A stretch of DNA of 64,000 nucleotides from DATCJA01 sp963814955 (GCA_963814955.1 CAWFEX010000006.1:310001-374000); one strand, 5' to 3'; shown: positions 17,610-28,961, counted from the stretch's first letter. Notes: generated by a model from the letters alone, not told the origin. Program-made: numbers and translations.

Positions 17610-18392
17610 TCAGAACACGCGTCTTGACGCGAGCTCGGGCGCCACCGCGTCAAGGCGTCGTGCCAGCTGCGACAAATGGCGCGTCGGCACGGCCGGAAAC
17701 AGGTGATGTTCCACGTGGTAGAACATGGCATACGTGATCCGGCCGCGGACGGCCCCACGAATGGTGCGGGCGAACAGGCCGTCCTTGTCGCAGTCGTGAT
17801 GGACGGTCCACACGGCGAAGAACGACGCAAGGCAATGACCAACCGTCATCGCCAACACGTGGTACTGCAGCCAGTGTGGACCAGCTGCAGCAGCGACGAA
17901 CATCAAAGCCGTTGCACACAGCTCCGCCGCAATCCGTCGCCGCTGAGGACGCGTGGCAACCTGCAGCGCCTTCCTGTGCAGACGCCAGGGGAACAGAGGG
18001 CCGGTCACGATGGCCTTCCAAACCGGCATGCGGGCGCTCATGGCTTCGATATCCTCGTCTCCCAGACAGTGCCGATGGTGGCGCAGGTGGTTAATCTGCA
18101 CGGCATGCATCGAGCCGAGCATGGCAACGCTCAAGACGAACATCGTGCTCTCGGTCCACCGCCTGGATAGACCAATCGAATAGTGGAATGCGCCGTGAAC
18201 CTGGCGCAGTCCGGTAAGGAAGAACATGAACGAGCAGGCCAGCGCCACGGCGTGATGCCGATGAGCCGCGGCGTACAGGGAAATCGCCAGCCATGGCCAC
18301 GAGAGCGCCAGCTCGTGAGCAGTCTCGAGAGGGCTCAGGCGGACGAGATCCCGCCACACGATTTTTTCGCGACATCGCGCGAAGGGCAACAC
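17610..18392 (-). CDS. membrane fatty-acid desaturase-like protein
   Basis: A GTG at 18392 starts a 260-residue protein (VLPFARCREKIVWRDLVRL); the longer open frame upstream overlaps unrelated DNA and is not convincing. The histidine boxes are HLRHHRHCLGDED, VWTVHHDCD and FYHVEHHLFPAVPTRHL, which would hold the di-iron centre. Hydrophobic segments surround them (LALSWPWLAISLYAAA, VALACSFMFFLTGL, ALMFVAAAAGP). The expected reaction is O2-dependent desaturation or hydroxylation of a lipid acyl chain in the inner membrane. A link with the lipid/polyene cluster 6 kb away is possible but not shown. Confidence 0.85.
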   Translation of the reverse strand: MLPFARCREKIVWRDLVRLSPLETAHELALSWPWLAISLYAAAHRHHAVALACSFMFFLTGLRQVHGAFHYSIGLSRRWTESTMFVLSVAMLGSMHAVQINHLRHHRHCLGDEDIEAMSARMPVWKAIVTGPLFPWRLHRKALQVATRPQRRRIAAELCATALMFVAAAAGPHWLQYHVLAMTVGHCLASFFAVWTVHHDCDKDGLFARTIRGAVRGRITYAMFYHVEHHLFPAVPTRHLSQLARRLDAVAPELASRRVF

Positions 18393-18541
18393 GGAGACCT
18401 TGGCCCTATTTTCGGATTGTCGAATCGGAATCCACAGAGGATCTGCCACGACCAGCGCGCGGCTGATTTGAGGGATCGCCGCGTGACTGCGTTCGCACCC
18501 TGGAGCCCATTCGATTGCAGGTGCCGGGCGATTCCGCGCGA

Positions 18542-19254
18542 TCACGCCAGGATCGCTTCGTCGATTGTCGCGGCTGCGACCGACGCGAACCGGTCGTTGG
18601 CGCCCGCATTCGCCAGATAGGCGGCGGCGAGCACCAGCGCCCATCCGCGGGCGCGTGTCCACGTGTCGCGGTCGATCCACCCGTTCGCGCCGCATGTCAG
18701 GTCAAAGAACCTGGATCGCGCGGAGCCTCGCAGCAGCATCCACGCGACGGACAGGTCTGTTGCCGGATCGCCTGCGCTGATATCACCGAAATCAAGTACC
18801 CCCGAGAGGCGTCCGTCGCGCACGAGCAGGTTGCCGGGATGCAGGTCGCCATGTATCCACACGGCGGCACCCTTCCAGCGCGCGGTCACACGCAAACGAT
18901 CCCACGTCTCGACGACGGCGGCGTGGTCGACTCGACCCGCAAGCGCAGCGAGGTGTCACGCAGCAGCGCGTCGCGGGCGTCCAGCGGGACGCCACGTCAG
19001 GAATTCCGTGGAGCGTCCGGTGGCGCCGGTCGATGCAGCGCGCGGAGAAAACGTGCGAGGTCGACCGCGGCTGCGGCTTCATCCACGCCCTCGCCGGCCT
19101 TGACAAGCGGAAGCGGGGCGAGGTCGGGGTGCTGCTCTTCGAGCAGAGCGCGAACGAGGGCGATGTCAATCGACGCTTCTGCCGGCGGCGGCACGGCTCC
19201 AGAGTACTCGGCGACGACGAGATCCTGGAAAACTCGCCTGGGCCCGAACCGCAA
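18542..19254 (-). pseudogene. decayed aminoglycoside/choline phosphotransferase (APH family)
   Basis: The C-terminal lobe is clear: VWIHGDLHPGNLLVRDGRLSGVLDFGDISAGDPATDLSVAWMLL holds the catalytic HGDLHPGN and the DFG metal motif. The N-terminal start IALVRALLEEQHPDLAPLPL is also recognisable. Between them the gene jumps from KAGEG directly to ARFLRALHRPAPPDAPRN, so about 80 residues of the N-lobe (ATP-binding strands) are missing. An in-frame TGA follows APRNS, and a one-base shift lies between LRDTSL and AGRVDHAAVVETWDRL. With three independent lesions this is a true pseudogene. Confidence 0.85.
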
Positions 19255-19334
19255 TTACGCGCCGCCTTGCCTTGAGAAAAACGCGGATGTAATCCGGCTG
19301 CCGTCTTCGCGCCCCGCGATTTCGACGCCCAGGG

Positions 19335-19400
19335 AAGCCGGACACTACGAACGCACTTTGAACTTACTTTTCACTTTGCACTTTCAAGTTTGAACTTGGA
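19335..19400 (+). repeat. left-half copy of the tRNA-Glu junction repeat
   Basis: The segment has AAGCCGGACACTACG (19335-19349), then CGCACTTTGAACTTACTTTTC and the near-palindrome CAAGTTTGAACTTG. This matches the 3' flank of the tRNA-Glu gene (62686-62732). The tRNA core and right arm present in other copies are absent here, so it may be a decayed junction or the original chromosomal edge of the array. Confidence 0.7.
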
Positions 19401-19438
19401 GTCGCGTCTGCCCACGCCCATTGCACTCCCAGCAAAAA

Positions 19439-19465
19439 GGGCCGGAGCGGTCACCGCTCCGGCCC
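19439..19465 (-). terminator. intrinsic terminator of the amidohydrolase gene
   Basis: A perfect 12-bp stem (GGGCCGGAGCGG / CCGCTCCGGCCC) with a 3-nt loop is followed on the minus strand by TTTTTGCTGGG. It lies about 165 bp downstream of the amidohydrolase stop at 19630. The rest of 19466-19629 shows no gene. Confidence 0.88.
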
Positions 19466-19629
19466 CAATGCATCAGGCGCTGATGCCAATTAGCCCGTTA
19501 TGCCGCCCTGAACGCGAATTTCGTACTCGTTGCCCCGACCGCATAACGGGCGGGGCGCGCGGAGCGCGCCAAGTAGATACTGCCAACTAGCCGAGGGCAT
19601 CACTGGGATATATAAGGGCACGCCCTTGG

Positions 19630-20874
19630 CTAGTTCGGATACGCGCTGCGGCTCACCATCTGGCCCCGGTAATAGACCGCATTGATCTGCCGTGTGTTGG
19701 TGATGTTGTCCAGCGGATTCGCATCGAGCACGATCAGGTCGGCGCTCTTGCCGTTCTGAAGCGTGCCGGTGTCGGTAAACCGCAGGAACTCGGCGGCGCG
19801 GCTCGTCGAGGCAACGATGACCTGCATCGGCGTCATGCCCGACATCGCCATGGCCTCCATCTCCTGGTGCGGCGCCCACGGGATGTTGCCGTCAGTGCCG
19901 AGCACGATGCGGGCGCCCTGATCGCTGAGCTTCTTCAGGTTGCGCGCTTGAATGCCGAACATCTCCGCCTGCTTGGGGTCGTTGACGTTGGCTTTTTGAA
20001 CGTTGGCGTACTCGTCGGCCGGGATTTTGCCCTGCAGCCAGGCGATATCCCACATCTTGCCGGGCGACGGCAGGTTTGGATTGACCGTGACGTTCGGCCG
20101 CTGCTTCATCATGTTCAGGAAGTCCTGGTCAACGTCGCGGTCGCGCACGCTGTGCGCGAATGCATCGACATTAGCCTTGAGCAGCCCTTTCCCATCCTCG
20201 AGGTCGAAGATGTGCGCGGTGACCCGGATCTTCGCCTTGTGCGCCTCGTCGATGATGGCGCCGTAAAGCTCCGGGGTTAGTTTGGGCACCGTGTTATCGC
20301 GATCATCGACCCAGATCTTGATGATGTCCGGCCGCTTGGCCGCGTTCTCCTGGACGGCTTTGCGGGCTTCGCCGACAGTGCCGACCCAATACGCAGCCTG
20401 CTCGCGTCCCTTCTCGATGCCGGTGACACCGCGGCCGGCTGTCAGGAGCCGAGCGGTTCCGGGCATGTTCTTCGTTTCATCCCTGACCTTGAACACGACA
20501 TCGGTCGTGTCCGTGCCCATGCTCATCGCGGCGCCAACACCCCAATAGGCGCGGCGTTTCAGGTCGCGGATCATCTGTTCGCGCGTCGCAGGCGCATGGA
20601 TATGGGTGTCGAGAATCATCGGCATCACGGTCTTGCCGGCCAGGTTCACGCGCTGGGCGCCCGCGGGCACCTGCACGTTTGCACCAACAGCCTGGATCGT
20701 CGTGCCGTTCACGACGATGGTGCCCTTCTCGATCGCCGGGGTGCCGTCGCCGACGATAATCCGCGCCCCTTCGAACGCGGTAACCTGCGCTTGGGCAGTG
20801 GCTGGAACAGACAATCCGGCAAGCACAGCGGCAATGCTTGCTGTTGCTACAGTGAACATAGTCGCTCGGCGCAT
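19630..20874 (-). CDS. secreted amidohydrolase (imidazolonepropionase/prolidase-like)
   Basis: The protein has 414 residues with signal peptide MFTVATASIAAVLAGLSVPATAQAQ. The metal-binding set is visible: MILDTHIHAP (HxH), IIKIWVDDRD with the Lys that is carboxylated in this group, VTAHIFD, FAHSVRDRD and VLGTDGN. The C-terminal sandwich ends in GKSADLIVLDANPLDNI. It would be a periplasmic hydrolase, and dipeptides or cyclic amides are likely substrates. It has its own terminator at 19439-19465. Confidence 0.88.
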   Translation of the reverse strand: MRRATMFTVATASIAAVLAGLSVPATAQAQVTAFEGARIIVGDGTPAIEKGTIVVNGTTIQAVGANVQVPAGAQRVNLAGKTVMPMILDTHIHAPATREQMIRDLKRRAYWGVGAAMSMGTDTTDVVFKVRDETKNMPGTARLLTAGRGVTGIEKGREQAAYWVGTVGEARKAVQENAAKRPDIIKIWVDDRDNTVPKLTPELYGAIIDEAHKAKIRVTAHIFDLEDGKGLLKANVDAFAHSVRDRDVDQDFLNMMKQRPNVTVNPNLPSPGKMWDIAWLQGKIPADEYANVQKANVNDPKQAEMFGIQARNLKKLSDQGARIVLGTDGNIPWAPHQEMEAMAMSGMTPMQVIVASTSRAAEFLRFTDTGTLQNGKSADLIVLDANPLDNITNTRQINAVYYRGQMVSRSAYPN

Positions 20875-21090
20875 CGGAGCCCTCCATCAATGAAAGCGGG
20901 GCGGCAATTTAGCGCGTCTCCAAGGACAATAGGAACTTTTCGCGTGCTTGATTGACGGAATGCCCTTCTGCGGCCCGTTCTCCCGCCGGCACAGCGCGGA
21001 TTGCCCCACGCACGGCGCAGATCGTCGCGCCCCCGAATGCATTTGTCAAACGAGCGCGTGGGATGGGCCTCGATGATCGCAGCTCTCTGA

Positions 21091-21348
21091 GCGGCGAGCC
21101 GGCGTGTAGCGAGCAACTGCAGAGCTTTCGCTATAGAATCGGCGCCCGGGCCGTACGATTTTCTCGGCACCAAATACTTTCGAGAGTCCGAAGGCAACCG
21201 CCTCGATCGCCTGCGCGTGATTCAAGACCGCAAGACGTTTGGCTTCGTGCAAAAGGACTACTCGTATGCCATGCCCGTTGAGGGGCAGCAGGTGACGGGG
21301 CTGTTCGCGCTGCCCGCCAATTCCGGCTTCGACCCCCTGAAGCCGTAG
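21091..21348 (+). pseudogene. orphan C-terminal fragment of an unrecognised protein
   Basis: The frame is open between a TGA at 21088-21090 and a TAG at 21346-21348, with no good start codon. The peptide contains PYDFLGTKYFRESEGNRLDRLRV, DRKTFGFVQKDYSYAMPVEG and VTGLFALPANSGFDPLKP, which looks like real protein sequence rather than chance (clean charge alternation and no low complexity). The 5' part of the gene is missing. I do not recognise the family. It ends 30 bp before the start of the TctC-like lipoprotein. Confidence 0.4.
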
Positions 21349-21378
21349 CGACTGGACATCTTGATCAATACTGCCGCG

Positions 21379-22557
21379 ATGACGCGCAAGAAACGACGGT
21401 GCGTCGCTCGTAGCGCGTCCTTGTTCTCGCACCCCGTGCCCGTATCGCGCTGCCTGCTTAGTCTGTCGGTTGCGCTACTGCTCGGTGCTTGCGGATCCTC
21501 GTCGCCGGAGGATAAAGCCACCACAACCCCGAACGCCGAGCTGGCGCGTGCCGTTGCGCCCATTGGGGATGAGGTGCCGACGCTCACCAACGACGAGCTC
21601 GCGGCTGGGGCGGCATTCTACAGTCGGAAAACCGTCAGCATCATCGTCGGGTCCGGGGCGGGCGGCGGTTTCGACACCACCGCCCGCCTAGTGGCGCGCC
21701 ATATCGGCAGGCACATTCCGGGCACGCCCACGGTCATCGTCGTCAACATGCCGGGCGGCGGCGGCCTGGTCGCAGCCAACCACCTATTCAGCGTGGCACC
21801 GAAGGATGGCACGGCGATCGGCCTGTTCCACGAGGCGCAGGTGATGAACCAGCTCACCGATGGAGAGGGCGTGCAATTCGACCTCCTGAAGTTCAACTGG
21901 CTGGGTAGCTCCTACGACGACCCCAACGTCTGCATCGTTCGCTCCGACGCATCGGTGACGGCGTTTCAGGACCTCATCGGCCGTGCCGAACCGATTGCCA
22001 TCGGTGGTACGGGACCCGGTTCCAACAGCCACGACGCGCCACAGGTGCTGGCTAAAGCGACCGGAGCCAATCTCAGGACTGTGGCCGGTTACTCGACAAC
22101 GAACGACGTGCGGTTGGGGATCGAGCGGGGAGAGGTCCAAGGCATGTGTCTCGGGTGGGAATCAGTGCGGTCGACGTCCGCCCAGTGGCTGGAGGACAAG
22201 TACGCGCAGGTCTTCGTGCAGAACGGTACCGCTCGACACCGGGATTTGCCAGACGTGCCGCTGGCCCTCGAGTTCGCCCGGGACGAGGCAAGCAGGGTCC
22301 TGCTGAGGCTGCTGGACGCGCCCAGCTCGATATCCAAACCGTTTGCCCTGCCACCGGACGTGGACGAGCGTCGCGTGCGAGTGATGCGCTATGCGCTCTG
22401 GGCCACGTACCGCGACCCCGCGTTCCTAGCCGAAGCAGCGGCGATGCGGCTCGATTTTCAGCCAAAGACCGTGCGTGAGATTCAACATGTCTTGAGCGAG
22501 GTGCTGGCAACTCCACCCGATATCGCAGCGAAGTACCGACAGATAATTCAACCGTGA
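21379..22557 (+). CDS. tripartite tricarboxylate transporter-type (Bug/TctC) substrate-binding lipoprotein
   Basis: From the inner Met at 21379 the protein has 392 residues with a lipobox (LLLGAC-GSSS). The Bug fold is shown by SIIVGSGAGGGFDTTARLVARHIGRHIPGTPTVIVVNMPGGGGLVAANHLFSVAPKDGTAIG, the family's signature for the ligand-binding loop. The C-terminal part (DLPDVPLALEFA, SSISKPFALPPDV) matches too. No TctA or TctB membrane subunit is nearby, so the protein is an orphan binding protein in this window. The following gene is another substrate-binding protein 50 bp downstream. Confidence 0.85.
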   Translation: MTRKKRRCVARSASLFSHPVPVSRCLLSLSVALLLGACGSSSPEDKATTTPNAELARAVAPIGDEVPTLTNDELAAGAAFYSRKTVSIIVGSGAGGGFDTTARLVARHIGRHIPGTPTVIVVNMPGGGGLVAANHLFSVAPKDGTAIGLFHEAQVMNQLTDGEGVQFDLLKFNWLGSSYDDPNVCIVRSDASVTAFQDLIGRAEPIAIGGTGPGSNSHDAPQVLAKATGANLRTVAGYSTTNDVRLGIERGEVQGMCLGWESVRSTSAQWLEDKYAQVFVQNGTARHRDLPDVPLALEFARDEASRVLLRLLDAPSSISKPFALPPDVDERRVRVMRYALWATYRDPAFLAEAAAMRLDFQPKTVREIQHVLSEVLATPPDIAAKYRQIIQP

Positions 22558-22608
22558 CTTCCGGCACATTGATGCACTGAAACGACGACGCTCATAGAGA
22601 GAAGCAGC

Positions 22609-23520
22609 ATGCCAGGTAGGAACATGAAGATCGAAGTCAACAACGCTGTCTTTTCGTTGCCCTATCACGTCGCTCAGGAGAAAGGATTCTTCCGCGACGA
22701 GGGGTTGAACGTAGAGCTCATCCCAGCCGGCTCCGGTCGCGACCGGGATAAGGAGGTTCCGGAGCAGCCAATCGAGGATCACAGAGCGGTGAAATCCTAT
22801 GGCTGGCACGAAGGAATCGAGCGTGGAGAGTTCTGCATGTATCGGGCCTGTGAGTGGGGTCAGATCCGCCGGACGCAGGACAGCCGGGAAGGCGTGCGGG
22901 TGATCTCCAAGCGGGCTGCGGTTGCGACACAGGCGATCGTCGTCAGGGAAGATTCCCCTTACAACGTCCCCGCGGACCTGCATAACGTGCTCGTTGGTGT
23001 AAACATGCACGCCGGATCTCACTATGTGACCCTGGCATTGCTGGAGGGATACCTCAAGAGGCACGAAATCAGGCCCGGGCACGTCGGCGGCCCTAAACAA
23101 AGGCTTCGGTTTCTGGAAGACGGTACGCTGGGTGCGGCCGCCCTCATGGAGCCGTGGATCACGGTGGCAGTGAAACGTGGACACAAGATAATCTGCGAGG
23201 CTTTCTATGAGGGTGCCGAGGTTGGTGCGCCATCGCTCGACCCCGAAGGCTATGCGAGTGTCGATCGGGCCATTCGCAACGCCGTCGACAGCATCAACGA
23301 CAGGATCGAACCCTACCTGAAATACATGATCAGGGAAGTGCCGAAAGAGATCGCAGAGCTCAGCGAAGGGGATTTTTATCTCGGCAGATTTCGGTACGTC
23401 TATCCTCGGCCGTACACATTGGAGGAGTACGAGCGACTCTACGACTGGATGGTCGGCTGGGACTTGTTGGCGCCGGAAAGCCGTTTCGAAGTCATCGTCG
23501 ATGGCCGCGTCACCGCCTGA
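22609..23520 (+). CDS. NMT1/SsuA-like substrate-binding protein without visible signal peptide
   Basis: The protein has 303 residues. The N-terminus MKIEVNNAVFSLPYHVAQEKGFFRDEGLNVELI is the classic start of the mature part of NMT1/THI5/SsuA-like periplasmic binding proteins. Later segments include AIVVREDSPYNVPADLHNVLVGVNMHAGSHYVTLALLEGYL and AALMEPWITVAVKRGHKII. The usual signal peptide is missing: only MPGRN precedes the first strand, so it is either cytosolic or lost its leader. No ABC permease or ATPase is present in the window. It is probably co-transcribed with the preceding binding protein. Confidence 0.75.
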   Translation: MPGRNMKIEVNNAVFSLPYHVAQEKGFFRDEGLNVELIPAGSGRDRDKEVPEQPIEDHRAVKSYGWHEGIERGEFCMYRACEWGQIRRTQDSREGVRVISKRAAVATQAIVVREDSPYNVPADLHNVLVGVNMHAGSHYVTLALLEGYLKRHEIRPGHVGGPKQRLRFLEDGTLGAAALMEPWITVAVKRGHKIICEAFYEGAEVGAPSLDPEGYASVDRAIRNAVDSINDRIEPYLKYMIREVPKEIAELSEGDFYLGRFRYVYPRPYTLEEYERLYDWMVGWDLLAPESRFEVIVDGRVTA

Positions 23521-23633
23521 GGTTCATAGCCGCACCATTATGCCGATCTGCGTAAACACCCCGGAGGTGGCCCGAGTACTACGCAATCGGTCCTGATAGG
23601 TTGTCCCGTGTTGACCTGCCGACCGACGCCAAG

Positions 23634-23750
23634 CGCACTTCAAACGTTACTTTCTACTTTGCACTTCGAAGTTTGAACTTGGAGTTGGTACCGGTACGGG
23701 GTTATGCGAAAGGTTGGATCGTGAAGTTCGAGGGAATTGCCGACTGACGC
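23634..23750 (+). repeat. tRNA-Glu 3'-end junction repeat, copy 1
   Basis: The three-part structure is: flank with ACTTTCTACTTTG and GTTTGAACTTG (23645-23681); core GGTACCGGTACGGGG at 23687-23701, identical to the 3' end of the tRNA-Glu gene read on the plus strand; and arm GCGAAAGGTTGGATCGTGAA then TTCGAGGGAATTGCCG up to about 23750. It lies directly left of the radical-SAM/polyene-like cluster. The rest of 23521-23881 shows no gene. Confidence 0.85.
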
Positions 23751-23881
23751 CCCACGGTCAGTGCAGAACGCAAGAGGTTGGCGGTCGCGCTGGCTCTTCC
23801 ACACTACACAACACGACGGCGTCACACGGGCATCCCGCTATAATCCCGGCCGTTGGCGTGGTTTTGAATGTTGGCACCCGG

Positions 23882-25810
<1,929 letters not shown>

Positions 25811-25864
25811 CCGTTCTGCTCCTATGTTCGCATCGCTCGCGACAGCCTCCCTGGGACGCCGGGA

Positions 25865-27322
25865 CTATAGCATACCGGTGGTGGCGGTCCGGGCCGCCGC
25901 ATGAAGCGCGGCGCGATCGGTTTTTCCCCGGGACGTCAGGGGAATCCTGTCAGGAAAGACGAAGAGACGCGGAATTTTGTACGACGCCAGGCGCGAGGCG
26001 CAGAATCGGCGCAGGTCGATGACCGACGGCGGTGTGGTGCGCATGACGAGGAAAGCGACAAGCTGCTCGCCCCGGCGCGCGTCGGCGATCCCGATCACGC
26101 GTACGTCCACCACCCCGGCGAGCTCCCGCAGCACCTGCTCCACTTCGGCCGGCTGGACCTTGCGACCGGCGACGTTCACAAACGGCGAGACGCGGCCCGA
26201 CAGCACGAGCCGCCCCTGGGCATCAAATGCACCGAGGTCCCCCGTGAGAAAGCCGCCATCGGCGAACACGTCTGGATCACCAGCGTCGGCGTACGCCGTC
26301 GCCACGGCAGGGCCGCGGACAAACACGCGGCCGCCGCCAGGCGGCGCGTCTTCGTGCGGCACCAGCGAGACGTGCACGCTGTTCAACGGCCGCCCCACGG
26401 TGCCGTCGGCCACCTCGTCATCTCCCTCGTCATAGCAGATCCCGCCCGTTTCGGTCGTGCCGTAGAACGAATGAATCTTGATCCCGAACATGGCACGAAA
26501 CCGCGCGGCGGTCGCGCGCTCGAGGGGCGCCCCAGCTGACAGCAGTGTCGTGAGCGTTGGCGGCCAGCCATCGCGTGGCGGATGCTCCGCCAAGAAAGCG
26601 AACATGAACGGCACGCCTGGGAACACGCGCGCGCCCACCGCGCGCGCGTCCTCAAGCAGCCGCTCCGGCACGAACGCCTCCCGCATAACGATGGCGGTGC
26701 CTTGCAGCAGCAACGGGACGAGCACGTTGCCAAGACCGTACGCGTGGGAGAGGGGAATCGCGGTGACTTGAATATGCTCGGCGCCGATACCCATCGCCTC
26801 CATCAACGTGCGGCTGTCAGCGACGAGCGCCGTCTCCGTCGTCAGCGCCGCGCGCGGGACGCCGGTCGTTCCGGACGTCAATTTCAGCACCGCGGCATCG
26901 AGTGCGGGCCCCGAGGGCTCCCGGTCAGCCACCGCCAGCCAGACCTCGTGCGCAACTGGATGCCGGCTCGCAAACCCGGCCACCGGTTCGGGCGTCGCCA
27001 CGATCACGCCCTCGGCGTTGAAGCGCCGCGCGATGTGTGCAATCTCGCCTGCGGAGGTGCCGCAGTCGATGGGCAGCCACGGATGGCCGCGCTCGGCGCA
27101 TGCCAGGAATGCCGCAATCGCGGCCGGCCGATTGCCGATCGCGGCGGCGATCACGCTCCCCGGCGCCATGCCCGCGGCGTCAACGCCGGCGCCGATCGTG
27201 CGTGCCAGCAGCGCGAGCTCTGCGGCGGTCATCGCGCGGTTCACCACGGGCAGATAGATCAGGGGCCGCGCCGGCTGATCGCGTTCGATTCGCTTGAAGG
27301 CCTCGACGATTACGCGTGTCAT
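25865..27322 (-). CDS. AMP-dependent acyl-CoA/acyl-ACP synthetase (ANL superfamily)
   Basis: The 485-residue protein has the phosphate loop LTSGTTGVPRAALTTE at about 148-163, the A5-type motif FYGTTETGGICYDEG, and the hinge region LTGDLGAFDAQGRLVLSGRVSPFVNVAGRKVQPAEVE. The C-terminal catalytic Lys lies in LTSRGKTDRAAL. It would activate a carboxylic acid as its AMP ester and load it on CoA or ACP. In aryl-polyene clusters a ligase of this type activates the starter acid. It is divergently arranged with the dehydratase gene, with 49 bp between starts. Confidence 0.9.
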   Translation of the reverse strand: MTRVIVEAFKRIERDQPARPLIYLPVVNRAMTAAELALLARTIGAGVDAAGMAPGSVIAAAIGNRPAAIAAFLACAERGHPWLPIDCGTSAGEIAHIARRFNAEGVIVATPEPVAGFASRHPVAHEVWLAVADREPSGPALDAAVLKLTSGTTGVPRAALTTETALVADSRTLMEAMGIGAEHIQVTAIPLSHAYGLGNVLVPLLLQGTAIVMREAFVPERLLEDARAVGARVFPGVPFMFAFLAEHPPRDGWPPTLTTLLSAGAPLERATAARFRAMFGIKIHSFYGTTETGGICYDEGDDEVADGTVGRPLNSVHVSLVPHEDAPPGGGRVFVRGPAVATAYADAGDPDVFADGGFLTGDLGAFDAQGRLVLSGRVSPFVNVAGRKVQPAEVEQVLRELAGVVDVRVIGIADARRGEQLVAFLVMRTTPPSVIDLRRFCASRLASYKIPRLFVFPDRIPLTSRGKTDRAALHAAARTATTGML

Positions 27323-27371
27323 CTGTGTGCGGATGGTCGCGACGTGCGGCGCCGATTGTTATACTCCAGCC

Positions 27372-27797
27372 GTGCCAGCCAGCGTCGATCTGCTGCCCCA
27401 TGCGCCGCCGATGCGTCTCGTCGAGGAGGTCGTCGAACTGGTGCCCGGTGTGAGTGCGCGGTGTCGTCGTGTGGCGCGTCAGGACGATTGGTTCTTCCAG
27501 GGACATTTCCCCGGCCATCCGATCGTACCGGCCGTGGTGCTCATCGAACTGCTCGCCCAGACCGGCGGCCTGGCGGCCGGCGCACCGGCCGATGGCGATG
27601 CGTCTCTACCAACTCAGCTGCGGGTGGCCGCAATCGGACCGTTCAAATTCCGCGACGCTGCGGTCCCAGACGAGCTTCTCGAAGCGTCCGCGCGCGTGAC
27701 GGGCCGCGTCGGCGGGCTGTTCAAGATTGAAGGGCAGGTCACCGCGAACGGACGGGTCGTCGCCACGGGCGGGCTGACGCTTGCCGAGCCGCGCTGA
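27372..27797 (+). CDS. hotdog-fold 3-hydroxyacyl-ACP dehydratase (FabZ-like)
   Basis: The GTG at 27372 starts a 141-residue protein (VPASVDLLPHAPPMRLVEEVVELVPG). The motif FFQGHFPGHPIVPAVVLIELLAQTGG holds the FabZ-type catalytic His and Glu (QGHFPG, IELLAQ). The second strand block is VAAIGPFKFRDAAVPDELLEASARV. It would remove water from 3-hydroxyacyl-ACP during polyene chain growth. It is followed after 4 bp by the DUF2062-methyltransferase gene, so the two are co-transcribed. Confidence 0.88.
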   Translation: MPASVDLLPHAPPMRLVEEVVELVPGVSARCRRVARQDDWFFQGHFPGHPIVPAVVLIELLAQTGGLAAGAPADGDASLPTQLRVAAIGPFKFRDAAVPDELLEASARVTGRVGGLFKIEGQVTANGRVVATGGLTLAEPR

Positions 27798-27801
27798 CTC
27801 G

Positions 27802-28947
27802 ATGCGCGGCCTGCTGCTCCGCGCTCCGGGTCGGTACGCAAAGCGGCTGTTTCACGATCTCCGGCTGGAAGGCGCCGGCCGTGGCAGAGAGGCGGCGGCG
27901 CTGGGCGTTGGCGCGTTCATCGGATGCCTGCCGATCTATGGCGCTCACCTGCTGCTCGTGATCGCCGTCGGGCGGGTGCTCCGCCTCAACCGCCTGCGGA
28001 TGTACGTCGCGGCCAATATTTCAAACCCCCTGTTCGCGCCCGCGCTCATCCTGGCGGAGGTTCAGACCGGGGCCTGGGTGCGGCGCCGCGAACTCCACGA
28101 TGTGACGCTCGACGCAATTCGGGCCACCGAGCCGTGGGTGTACGGCATCGATCTCGCGGTCGGATCAGTGATAGTGGGTATCGCGCTCGGGCTCGGCATC
28201 GCAGCACTCACGTGGGCCGGCGTCGCGCATGCGCCTCCGCTGGCGCCACATCTCACGCGGCTGTTCGACGCGGCCGCTGGGCGATTTCTCGATGTCGGCG
28301 TCACCGCCTGGGAGTTCGCCCGTGCGAAGCTGCGGCGCGACCCGATCTACACCGCGGCACTCGCCACGTTGCCGCGCTCAGGCGCCACGCTCGTCGACGT
28401 CGGCTGCGGTCAGGGGCTTGCGCTCGCGGTTCTGGTCGAGGCCGCTGCGGCAGCAACTGGAGGGGACTGGCCCGCCGACGGGCCGCCGCCTCCCCGCTTC
28501 GATCGGCTGATGGGCATCGAAACACGGGGTCGCGTCGCCGCGATGGCTCGTCGCGCGCTCGGCGCCGGCGTCGAGATTGTCCACGACGCCGCACCGCATG
28601 GATTGCCGCCACAGATGACGGCCGTGCTCGTGTTCGACGTCCTGCATCTGATGCAGCTGGCGGATCAGGAGCGGTTGATGAACGACATCCTCGCGCGACT
28701 CGAGCCCCGGGGCATGGTGCTCGTGCGGGATGTCGACGCCGCGGCCGGTATCGGGTTCCACGCGGTACGCATCGGCAACCGGCTGAAGCACATCGCCGTC
28801 GGCCACTTCCGCCGAACATTCCACTTCCGCACGGCGACCGAATGGACGACGTTCTTTTCGGATGTGGGCTGGGCCGTCGAGTCATGGCGGATGGGCCACG
28901 GCACCCCGTTCGCCAACGTGCTGTTCAAACTCACCAAGCCGGCGTGA
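27802..28947 (+). CDS. DUF2062 membrane domain fused to a SAM methyltransferase
   Basis: From the Met at 27802 the protein has 381 residues. The first about 150 residues are a DUF2062-type membrane domain (GREAAALGVGAFIGCLPIYGAHLLLVIAVGR, NRLRMYVAANISNPLFAPALILAEVQTG, VGSVIVGIALGLGIAAL). The C-terminal half is a class I methyltransferase with motif I LVDVGCGQGLALAVLVEAA, GIETRGRVAAMARRAL, TAVLVFDVLHLMQLADQERLMNDIL and EPRGMVLVRDVDA. Methyltransferases are common in aryl-polyene clusters. The fusion would place the enzyme at the inner membrane, near the exporter. Confidence 0.82.
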   Translation: MRGLLLRAPGRYAKRLFHDLRLEGAGRGREAAALGVGAFIGCLPIYGAHLLLVIAVGRVLRLNRLRMYVAANISNPLFAPALILAEVQTGAWVRRRELHDVTLDAIRATEPWVYGIDLAVGSVIVGIALGLGIAALTWAGVAHAPPLAPHLTRLFDAAAGRFLDVGVTAWEFARAKLRRDPIYTAALATLPRSGATLVDVGCGQGLALAVLVEAAAAATGGDWPADGPPPPRFDRLMGIETRGRVAAMARRALGAGVEIVHDAAPHGLPPQMTAVLVFDVLHLMQLADQERLMNDILARLEPRGMVLVRDVDAAAGIGFHAVRIGNRLKHIAVGHFRRTFHFRTATEWTTFFSDVGWAVESWRMGHGTPFANVLFKLTKPA

Positions 28948-28961
28948 CGATCGGCACACCG

